This document shows, piece after piece, positions 1 to 5,230 of a DNA stretch of 7,948 nucleotides (the stretch's first letter is position 1; every line of letters begins with the position of its first letter). The position numbers and the translations under genes are program-made. The stretch comes from Actinomycetota bacterium (lineage in GTDB: Bacteria; Actinomycetota; Humimicrobiia; Humimicrobiales; Humimicrobiaceae), in contig JAMDDL010000215.1 of assembly GCA_023488645.1 (NCBI GenBank), positions 1 to 7,948 on the forward strand. Reading direction: 5' to 3'. The notes below the pieces were generated by a model. That model saw nothing but the letters and a program-made list of their open reading frames with translations. It was not told the origin of the DNA and did no database searches.

Positions 1-18
1 GCTTTTTCTTTCAAACTG

Positions 19-540
19 ATGTTGCATGATAATAAAAGAATACTGGGAATAGATCCCGGACTTCAAATAACCGGAATAAGCGTAATTGAAACTTCAGATT
101 CAATTGCATACAGGACTTTGTATTGCGGGTGCATAGAAACTCTTAAAGGCAGAAATATTGAACAAAGGCTTGCACAAATATATTCTTTTACAAATGATAT
201 AATCTTAAAATATAATCCTTATTGTCTGGCTGTAGAAGAAATTTTTTTCAGCTCCAATGCAAAAACAGCAATAAATGTTGGTCAGGCAAGAGGAGTTATA
301 TTGCTTTCAGCATGTATAAATAATATAAAAGTTTTTGAATATACTCCTCTTGAAGTAAAACAAGCGATATCAGGTTACGGCAGGGCAAGTAAGGATCAGA
401 TAAAATATATGGTAAAAGTATTGCTTAAAATTAAGGAAACAGATGTACCAAAAAAAGATGATGCATGGGATAGTCTGGCTATAGCAATATGCCATGCAAA
501 CAGCAGCAAATTTAATGAAAATATAAGAAGAAATATATGA
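19..540 (+). CDS. ruvC: Crossover junction endodeoxyribonuclease RuvC
   Basis: RuvC is the dimeric, Mg2+-dependent resolvase that cuts Holliday junctions made during recombinational repair. It acts with the RuvAB motor encoded next door. The 173-residue product has the family's usual length and opens with the hallmark ILGIDPGLQITG. By alignment to E. coli RuvC, the four catalytic acidic residues are intact: D12, E73 in AVEEIFF, and D148 and D151 in KKDDAWDSLAIA. The motif NVGQARGVILL (about 86-96) is also typical. The chosen ATG lies five residues before the conserved ILGID block. No Shine-Dalgarno precedes it, and the frame is open to the window edge, so an upstream start cannot be excluded. 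Its stop overlaps the ruvA start (ATGA), which implies translational coupling. Confidence 0.96.
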   Translation: MLHDNKRILGIDPGLQITGISVIETSDSIAYRTLYCGCIETLKGRNIEQRLAQIYSFTNDIILKYNPYCLAVEEIFFSSNAKTAINVGQARGVILLSACINNIKVFEYTPLEVKQAISGYGRASKDQIKYMVKVLLKIKETDVPKKDDAWDSLAIAICHANSSKFNENIRRNI

Positions 541-1121
541 TTTCAAGATTAAATGGTAAACTGATATTTAAAAGTTTTTCAAAAATAATTCTTGAAACAT
601 CAGGAATAGGTTTTGAAGTGCTGATTTCCTCAAGGACATTTGAAAAACTTCCTGAACTGGAAAAAAATTTTTCAATAGATACCTATATGCATATTAGAGA
701 AGATGAAATCCTTCTTGTAGGTTTCTTAAATCGTGAGGAAAGGGATTTATTCTTAAAAATAATCAGTGTTTCAGGGGTATCAGTTAAAATAGCACTTGGT
801 ATTTTTTCAATATATTCAGCAGATGAATTAAGTAAAATAATAATAAACGGAGAATCAGAAATGTTAAGAAGGGCTCCTCAAATAGGCGGAAGACTAAGTG
901 AGAGGATTATTCTTGAACTGAAGGGAAAAATTTCTGAAGAATTTACAGGAATACAGGCTTTATATGCAGATAATTCCAAAATAATTGAAGTAAAAGAAGC
1001 TTTAAGGACTTTGGGTTATTCAAATATTGAGATACAAAAAACACTTTCAAAAATTGATAAAAAATTTATTGAGGAAAAAAATACCGAAGATATTTTAAAG
1101 GCTGCATTAAGGGAGGTATAA
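537..1121 (+). CDS. ruvA: Holliday junction branch migration complex subunit RuvA
   Basis: RuvA tetramers clamp the four-way junction and recruit RuvB hexamers to drive branch migration. The 194-residue protein shows the three expected domains. First is an N-terminal OB fold (about 1-64) ending in MHIREDEILLVGF, which carries the acidic-pin pair E55 and D56. Second is a helix-hairpin-helix domain (about 70-135). Third, after a linker, is a RuvB-binding domain (about 148-194) with VKEALRTLGYSNIEIQ. Both HhH hairpins depart from the family pattern: GVSVK replaces GVGPK (second glycine is S82), and PQIGGR replaces PGIGKK (first glycine is Q115). The start overlaps the ruvC stop. The last codons (AGG GAG GTA) double as the Shine-Dalgarno of ruvB. 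Confidence 0.96.
   Translation: MISRLNGKLIFKSFSKIILETSGIGFEVLISSRTFEKLPELEKNFSIDTYMHIREDEILLVGFLNREERDLFLKIISVSGVSVKIALGIFSIYSADELSKIIINGESEMLRRAPQIGGRLSERIILELKGKISEEFTGIQALYADNSKIIEVKEALRTLGYSNIEIQKTLSKIDKKFIEEKNTEDILKAALREV
1111..1116 (+). promoter_or_regulatory. Strong Shine-Dalgarno of ruvB, deciding a non-canonical start
   Basis: GGGAGG lies inside the last codons of ruvA. It leaves a six-base spacer before the ATA at 1123, an ideal distance. No other start-like codon lies at a suitable distance in the ruvB frame. This is the best Shine-Dalgarno match I noticed at any gene junction in the window, and it is the main reason for placing the ruvB start at ATA. Confidence 0.8.
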
Positions 1122-1122
1122 G

Positions 1123-2178
1123 ATAAACAACACGAAAAATAATAAGGATAAAGAAAATGCTGCAGTTGAAAGCGAGCTGGATGTAAAGCTTAAAAGTGAA
1201 GATGTTGAACTTGATAAAAGCTTAAGGCCAAAATATATTTCAGAATTTATCGGACAGGTAAAAATTATTGAAAATTTAAGCATATTCATAACTTCTGCGA
1301 AAAAAAGAAATGAACCCCTTGATCACGTACTTTTATCCGGTCCTCCGGGACTTGGAAAAACCTGTCTTGCAGAAATAATAGCAAATGAAATAGGTGTAAA
1401 TTTCAAGATTACTTCCGGTCCTGCAATTGAAAGAACAGGTGATCTTGCAGCAATCCTGACAAATCTTGAAAAATTTGATGTATTGTTTATTGATGAAATT
1501 CACAGACTTAACAGATCCGTCGAGGAAATTTTATATCCTGCAATGGAAGATTATAAGCTTGATATAATTATAGGCAAGGGTCCTTCAGCAAAATCAATAA
1601 GAATAGACATAGCTCCTTTTACGATAATTGGAGCTACTACAAGAACAGGCCTTCTTGCATCTCCTTTAAGAGACAGATTTGGAGTAAATTTAAGACTGGA
1701 TTATTATAAAGCAGAAGATCTTGTAAAAATTATTTTGCGGTCTGCCAGAATACTGGGTGTAAAAATAACCCGTGATGGTGCGGAATCAATCGCAAGAAGG
1801 GCAAGAGGAACACCAAGGATTGCAAACAGGCTGCTGAAAAGAGTAAGAGATCACGCCATTACAGGCGGAAATGGTGATATTGATTTTATAGTTGCCGATA
1901 TGGCTTTAACCAAAATGGATATTGATCCTCTTGGGCTTGATATAATTGATAAGAAAATCCTGGATACAATCATAAATAAATTCAGCGGCGGACCTGTAGG
2001 AGTTGGAACAATAGCAATATCCATTGGGGAGGAAATTAATACGATTGAAGATGTTTATGAACCATATCTTGTGCAGATAGGATTCATAAAAAGAACTTCA
2101 AAGGGAAGGGTTGCTACGGAACTGGCATTCAAGCATCTTGGAATAAAAAAATCTGCCCAAAGTCAAAGTCTTTTTTAA
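1123..2178 (+). CDS. ruvB: Holliday junction branch migration ATPase RuvB, probable ATA start
   Basis: RuvB is the AAA+ hexameric motor that pumps DNA through the RuvA-bound junction. Counted from the ATA at 1123, the protein has 351 residues, against roughly 335 in E. coli and B. subtilis. Motifs in order are SLRPKYISEFIGQ (about 33-45), Walker A GPPGLGKT (73-80), Walker B FIDEIH (D124, E125), sensor 1 GATTR (170-174), the SPLRDRFG arginine-finger region (about 180-187), sensor 2 GTPRIANRLLKR (about 229-240), and the C-terminal winged helix with GGPVGVGTIA. The frame has a stop at 1108-1110 and no ATG, GTG or TTG before TTG 1483, which lies beyond Walker A. The ATA is preceded by GGGAGG with a six-base spacer and lies one base after the ruvA stop, so reinitiation is likely. 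CTG 1177 is the only other near-cognate candidate I would consider. A miscalled ATG is possible. Confidence 0.93.
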   Translation: MNNTKNNKDKENAAVESELDVKLKSEDVELDKSLRPKYISEFIGQVKIIENLSIFITSAKKRNEPLDHVLLSGPPGLGKTCLAEIIANEIGVNFKITSGPAIERTGDLAAILTNLEKFDVLFIDEIHRLNRSVEEILYPAMEDYKLDIIIGKGPSAKSIRIDIAPFTIIGATTRTGLLASPLRDRFGVNLRLDYYKAEDLVKIILRSARILGVKITRDGAESIARRARGTPRIANRLLKRVRDHAITGGNGDIDFIVADMALTKMDIDPLGLDIIDKKILDTIINKFSGGPVGVGTIAISIGEEINTIEDVYEPYLVQIGFIKRTSKGRVATELAFKHLGIKKSAQSQSLF

Positions 2179-2188
2179 TCTTTTTTAA
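2169..2188 (+). repeat. Perfect 10-bp tandem duplication at the ruvB-queA junction
   Basis: TCTTTTTTAA occurs twice head-to-tail (2169-2178 and 2179-2188). The first copy carries the final ruvB codons and its TAA stop. The second copy fills the whole intergenic spacer and abuts the queA ATG. Removing one copy would place the ATG directly after the ruvB stop. There is no Shine-Dalgarno here, only U-rich sequence. Slippage or a small duplication is the simplest origin. Confidence 0.9.
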
Positions 2189-3211
2189 ATGGAATTAAAC
2201 TTATTTGATTATAAACTGCCCGAAATATTAATTGCACAGTCGCCATTAAAGGAACGTGACAAAGCACGGCTTCTTGTTCTTGACAGAAAAACAGGCGGTA
2301 TTGTGCATGATATTTTTTTTAATATTATAAATTATGTTAAAAGTAATGATGTAATTGTAATTAATGAATCCAAAGTCATTAATGCAAGGCTTTTTGGCAG
2401 AAAGGAAAATACCGGAGCAAAAATTGAATGTTTTATCCTTAAAAAGAAGAAAGATAATAATTTTATTGTTCTTCTAAGACCTTTAAAAAAATTAAAAATT
2501 TCTGACAAAGTTTTTATTAATGAAAAAGATAATATTTATTTTGAAGTAGAGGACAAGCTTGAAGATGGCAGGGCACTAATACATTTTAATAATTTTTCCG
2601 ATAAGATGCTGGATGAATATGGAGAAATTCCACTTCCGCCTTACATAAAAAACAGAAATTTTGATAATTCTTATTACCAGACTGTTTATGCAAAAAGAAA
2701 AGGCTCAACTGCAGCCCCGACCGCAGGCCTTCATTTTACAAGTGAGCTTATAAAAAAGCTGAAGGAAAAAGGTGTATTTTTTGCAAAAGTTAATCTTGAA
2801 ATAGGGCTTGATACATTTAAGCCTGTAACTGAAGAAAATATTATAGATCATAAAATTCATTCAGAAAAATATAATATCAGTGAACATAATGTAAAAATAA
2901 TACTTAAAGCCATAAATCTTGGCGGAAGGGTAATATGTGCGGGAACAACCACAACAAGAGTACTTGAAACAGTCATGTCCAAATACGGCAGTCTTAAAAG
3001 CAGCAGAGGCAGAACCAGTCTTTATATTTATCCGGGTTATAAATTTAAGATTACTGATATGATTATTACCAATTTTCATCTGCCAAAATCAACTTTAATT
3101 ATAATGGTAAGTGCATTTGCAGGAAGAGAAAATATATTAAAAGCGTATGAAACTGCAATTAACAATAATTACAGGTTTTTCAGTTTCGGAGACTGCATGC
3201 TTATTAAATAA
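2189..3211 (+). CDS. queA: S-adenosylmethionine:tRNA ribosyltransferase-isomerase QueA
   Basis: QueA transfers and isomerises the ribosyl part of S-adenosylmethionine onto preQ1-modified tRNA. The product is epoxyqueuosine at the wobble position 34 of GUN-anticodon tRNAs. The 340 residues match the family's usual length (about 340-355). Diagnostic blocks are LPEILIAQSPLKERDKARLL (10-29), YQTVYAKRKGSTAAPTAG (163-180) running into LHFT, GLDTFKPV (206-213), GTTTTRVLE (252-260), TNFHLPKSTL (294-303), SAFAGRE (309-314 region) and FSFGDCMLI near the end. The ATG gives the normal N-terminus. No Shine-Dalgarno precedes it: the upstream bases are a T-rich tandem repeat. Coupling to ruvB, ten bases upstream, is likely. 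The next gene, tgt, acts one step earlier in the same pathway. Confidence 0.96.
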   Translation: MELNLFDYKLPEILIAQSPLKERDKARLLVLDRKTGGIVHDIFFNIINYVKSNDVIVINESKVINARLFGRKENTGAKIECFILKKKKDNNFIVLLRPLKKLKISDKVFINEKDNIYFEVEDKLEDGRALIHFNNFSDKMLDEYGEIPLPPYIKNRNFDNSYYQTVYAKRKGSTAAPTAGLHFTSELIKKLKEKGVFFAKVNLEIGLDTFKPVTEENIIDHKIHSEKYNISEHNVKIILKAINLGGRVICAGTTTTRVLETVMSKYGSLKSSRGRTSLYIYPGYKFKITDMIITNFHLPKSTLIIMVSAFAGRENILKAYETAINNNYRFFSFGDCMLIK

Positions 3212-3259
3212 AGTAATTAAAAATTATTGTATCAGTGGCTTAGGTATTTCGAAGACACA

Positions 3260-3288
3260 CAAGCTTTGACCCAGCGAGTCAAAGCTTG
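3260..3288. repeat. 11-bp perfect hairpin inside the structured element
   Basis: CAAGCTTTGAC (3260-3270) is the exact reverse complement of GTCAAAGCTTG (3278-3288). The loop between them is CCAGCGA (3271-3277). No U-run follows, so it does not look like an intrinsic terminator. The loop bases CAGCG are complementary to CGCTG at 3372-3376 in the right outer arm, so an alternative pairing is possible. Confidence 0.85.
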
Positions 3289-3308
3289 CTCTGATTCAGG
3301 CTTCACTC

Positions 3309-3326
3309 TCCTCTCTAAAGAGAGGA
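3309..3326. repeat. 7-bp pyrimidine/purine hairpin inside the structured element
   Basis: TCCTCTC (3309-3315) pairs perfectly with GAGAGGA (3320-3326) across a TAAA tetraloop. The stem may extend outward through AGG (3298-3300) and CCT (3328-3330) with a bulge. It is the second internal stem of the queA-tgt element. Its purine-rich strand GAGAGGA resembles a Shine-Dalgarno but has no start codon close downstream. Confidence 0.7.
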
Positions 3327-3512
3327 ACCTTGCCCGCTCAGCCCTTCATAAGGTCTTCTCAACACCTAAGCCGCTGATTTAATAATTTGTTTTAGATTAA
3401 AAAAAGAAATGCTGACAAAATAAATAAAATTGAATTATTTTGCAGAAACCGGATAATTGACTAAAATGAATTTTTACAAATTTTTATGATGTGATGTTAT
3501 TAAATCAGATTT

Positions 3513-4646
3513 ATGGAATTTTTTGAAATACTAAAAACAGATAATAATTCCCGAGCAAGGCTTGGAAAAATAACAACCTGCAGAAATACCATATTTACTC
3601 CTGTTTTCATGCCTGTGGGGACAAAAGCAACCGTAAAAGCAGTTTTGAATGAACAGCTTGCTGAAATGGGCTGTGAAATAATATTATCAAATCTTTATCA
3701 TTTATACCTTTCACCGGGAATTAAGATTATAAAGAAAGCCGGTGGAATTCATAATTTTTCAAACTGGAAAAAAGCAGTATTGACAGACAGCGGAGGTTTT
3801 CAGGTTTTCAGCTTAAGCGGCATAAGAAAAGTAATAGATAACGGAGTTGAATTTAAATCCGTAATTGATGGTTCAACCCATTTTTTTACACCGGAAAAAG
3901 TCATAGAGATGCAGATTGAAATGGGTTCCGATATTATGATGGTTCTTGATGAATGCAGTATATTTAATGCACCTGATAATTTAATTGCAGAAGCTGCAGA
4001 AAGAACATTAAAATGGGCAAAGCTTTCTATTGCGGAATATAATAAATACGGGGACAATAAAAATTCTAAACTTTTTGGAATAATCCAGGGAGGTTTTAAT
4101 AAGGATTTAAGAAAATACTGCGCGGAAACTGTTTCGGAGCTCGGATTTGGCGGGATAGCCATTGGAGGTTTAAGCGTGGGTGAAAACAGAAACCTGACAG
4201 TTGAAATGATGGATCATACAGTTAATTATGTTGATAAAAGCAAACCCCTGTATGTGATGGGGCTTGGAGATCCTGCCGGAATCCTTGAAGCAATAAACTG
4301 CGGTGTAGATATGTTTGACTGTGTTCTTCCTACCAGAATATCAAGAAACGGCAGTGCTTTTACTCAAACCGGAAGGATAAATATTAATAATGCAAAGTTC
4401 AGTGATGATTTTTCACCAATTGATGATTGCTGCAATTGTTATACTTGCAGGAATTATTCAAGAGCATATATAAAACATCTTCATAAAAATAAGGAAATCC
4501 TTTCAAGTATTTTACTTTCGATTCATAATCTGTATTTTTTATTTGATCTGGTTGGAAAATGCCGCAATGCTATTTCAAACAATAATTTTAATAATTTTAA
4601 AAATAATTTTTTAAAAAATTATAATAATGTGCGTCCCAATCCGTAA
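3513..4646 (+). CDS. tgt: tRNA-guanine transglycosylase (bacterial type)
   Basis: Tgt swaps guanine 34 of GUN tRNAs for the queuosine precursor preQ1, giving the substrate of QueA. The 377-residue TIM-barrel protein has PVFMPVGTKATVK (30-42), the general-acid motif TDSGGFQVFS (D92), MVLDEC (143-148), IIQGG (190-194), GGLSVGE (218-224) and the nucleophile block MFDCVLPTR (D269). A complete zinc site is visible: C307, C309, C312 in CNCYTC, and H338 in SIHNLYF. Cysteine 148 after DE is typical of bacterial preQ1-using enzymes. The C-terminus is unusually rich in N and F (about 355-372), which looks like AT-driven codon drift in a normal helical tail. No Shine-Dalgarno precedes the ATG; in-frame upstream ATGs are followed at once by stops. 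A 301-bp structured gap separates it from queA. Confidence 0.97.
   Translation: MEFFEILKTDNNSRARLGKITTCRNTIFTPVFMPVGTKATVKAVLNEQLAEMGCEIILSNLYHLYLSPGIKIIKKAGGIHNFSNWKKAVLTDSGGFQVFSLSGIRKVIDNGVEFKSVIDGSTHFFTPEKVIEMQIEMGSDIMMVLDECSIFNAPDNLIAEAAERTLKWAKLSIAEYNKYGDNKNSKLFGIIQGGFNKDLRKYCAETVSELGFGGIAIGGLSVGENRNLTVEMMDHTVNYVDKSKPLYVMGLGDPAGILEAINCGVDMFDCVLPTRISRNGSAFTQTGRININNAKFSDDFSPIDDCCNCYTCRNYSRAYIKHLHKNKEILSSILLSIHNLYFLFDLVGKCRNAISNNNFNNFKNNFLKNYNNVRPNP
4603..4622. repeat. 20-bp all-AT perfect palindrome at the tgt 3' end
   Basis: ATAATTTTTTAAAAAATTAT is a perfect palindrome in the last codons of tgt. It lies in a run of AATAATTTT-like units coding for the N/F-rich tail. All pairs are A-T, so as RNA it would be a weak hairpin. 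Compositional bias is the likeliest explanation. Confidence 0.8.
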
Positions 4647-4663
4647 TTTAAGAAATAAAAATA

Positions 4664-4711
4664 ATATTTGCAAAAAATAAAAAAATGTTAATAATAGTTA
4701 TATTTGCAAAA
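4664..4711. repeat. Direct 12-mer repeats with a palindromic core upstream of yajC
   Basis: ATATTTGCAAAA occurs exactly at 4664-4675 and again at 4700-4711, a 36-bp offset. Each copy contains the palindrome TTTGCAAA. Together they lie in the 116-bp gap between tgt and the preferred yajC start. They could be operator half-sites or part of a promoter (TTGCAA at 4668-4673, then AATAAT at 4690-4695 with a 16-base spacer). Chance in AT-rich DNA is also credible. Confidence 0.5.
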
Positions 4712-4750
4712 CAAGTATTTGGCATAATGTCAAGTAGAAATATTAACAAA

Positions 4751-4757
4751 AAGGTGA
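4751..4757 (+). promoter_or_regulatory. Shine-Dalgarno of yajC, deciding the start
   Basis: AAGGTGA lies five bases before ATG 4763. The further upstream in-frame ATG at 4685 is preceded only by A-rich sequence with no Shine-Dalgarno. This favours 4763 as the start. Confidence 0.75.
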
Positions 4758-4762
4758 AAATA

Positions 4763-5218
4763 ATGAAAAATATTAGTAAAAATAAATTAGGCAAATTAAT
4801 TACAATAACAGTTACTGCTGTTCTGATTGTATTTATAGGCATAATTTCATTTGGCTGTCTTCCTTTAACAGGAACTGCCGGCAGTACTACTGTAGCTACA
4901 AATGCTGACGGAACACCTGTTCAGCCTTCTTTTCTTGCAAAATACGGTACATGGTTATGGCTGATAGTTTTGGTTGTTGCTTTTTATTTTCTTTTAATAA
5001 GACCGCAAAGAATGAGATCAAAAACACAACAGGATTTGCTTGGCAATCTTCAAAGGGGCGATGAAATAGTAACAGTTGGAGGAATGTATGGAAAAATTAA
5101 AGATGTGGGCGCAGATTCAATTATTATTACTATTTCAAGCGGTGTAGACGTAAAAATTTCCAAAAGCGCGATTGCGCGAAAAATATCACATGATATAACA
5201 ACATCAGATAGAAAATAA
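4763..5218 (+). CDS. yajC: Sec translocase auxiliary protein YajC, with an extra N-terminal signal-like segment
   Basis: YajC is a small inner-membrane partner of SecDF-YidC and the SecYEG channel. The 151-residue product is longer than most YajC proteins (about 85-115). The family core is clear: a transmembrane helix (about 63-79), then FLLIRPQRMRSKTQQ (76-90), RGDEIVTVGGMYGKIKDV (98-115) and a C-terminal SKSAIARKI. Ahead of it lies a basic N-terminus plus a hydrophobic stretch (about 10-31) ending in ISFGC, then a T/S/G-rich linker. ISFGC fits the broad lipobox pattern, with C32 as the possible lipidated cysteine, although the -3 residue is S rather than the usual L. It may be a second membrane helix instead. 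Start 4763 is chosen for its Shine-Dalgarno; an in-frame ATG at 4685 would add 26 residues. secD follows after 12 bases. Confidence 0.92.
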   Translation: MKNISKNKLGKLITITVTAVLIVFIGIISFGCLPLTGTAGSTTVATNADGTPVQPSFLAKYGTWLWLIVLVVAFYFLLIRPQRMRSKTQQDLLGNLQRGDEIVTVGGMYGKIKDVGADSIIITISSGVDVKISKSAIARKISHDITTSDRK

Positions 5219-5230
5219 CTTGTTCCTGAT

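Larger units (their letters stand above)
3221..3388. repeat. Long structured inverted-repeat element: candidate RNA or fold-back MITE
   Basis: The 36-nt arms 3221-3256 and 3353-3388 are inverted copies. Read as + strand RNA they give 8 bp, a 2x2 interruption (one G-U, one U-U), 15 bp including one U-G (3231-3245 with 3364-3378), an A-C mismatch, 2 bp, a 2x2 UC/UC loop and 6 bp (GAAGAC with GTCTTC). The enclosed 96 nt hold an 11-bp perfect hairpin, a 7-bp hairpin and a small CCTT/AAGG hairpin that competes with the inner end of the outer stem. The core 3231-3378 has 73 G+C of 148 by hand count (49%), well above its surroundings. I recognise no known riboswitch or RNA family on either strand and see no clear target-site duplication. 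The fold is seen directly; the function is unknown. Confidence 0.85.
3212..3512. other. Non-coding gap between queA and tgt (301 bp)
   Basis: I see no credible ORF here. The first part (3221-3388) is a long structured inverted-repeat element described separately. The rest (3389-3512) is very AT-rich and would serve as the tgt leader or promoter region. Promoter-like matches exist but none is convincing. CTGACA (3412-3417) pairs with TATTTT (3436-3441) at an 18-base spacer. TTGCAG (3440-3445) pairs with TAAAAT (3462-3467) at a 16-base spacer. TTGACT (3457-3462) and TATGAT (3485-3490) are 22 bases apart, which is too far. Such matches are expected by chance in DNA this AT-rich. No Shine-Dalgarno is visible before the tgt ATG. 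Confidence 0.8.

Noticed and set aside
1157..1225. A frameshift joining an out-of-frame ATG (1157 or 1181) to ruvB
   Set aside because: That frame reads only a few codons before the TAA at 1184, and the in-frame sequence from 1123 is open throughout. A rare start explains the data better.
1483..2178. A short ruvB starting at TTG 1483
   Set aside because: It would remove Walker A and the first 120 residues. The upstream frame encodes a complete, well-conserved RuvB N-terminus.
3353..3393. The queA-tgt inverted repeat as a simple intrinsic terminator
   Set aside because: The arms enclose 96 nt of further structure and the following tract is TTTGTTTT, not a clean T-run. Some termination activity remains possible, but the element is far larger than needed.
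3221..3512. Known preQ1 riboswitch upstream of tgt
   Set aside because: I could not find the compact class I hairpin with its A-rich tail. The element is much larger and differently built than classes I-III as I know them.
3800..4162. Antisense open frames opposite tgt, and similar ones opposite ruvB, queA, yajC, secD
   Set aside because: They lie opposite strongly conserved genes, match no family I recognise and have no ribosome binding sites. They are shadows of the plus-strand genes.
4603..4622. All-AT palindrome as a tgt terminator
   Set aside because: It has no G-C pairs, lies inside the coding sequence and has no T-run after it.
4685..4762. In-frame upstream ATG for yajC
   Set aside because: No Shine-Dalgarno precedes it, and it would put 26 unusual residues before a signal-like segment. 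ATG 4763 has AAGGTGA at a good distance.
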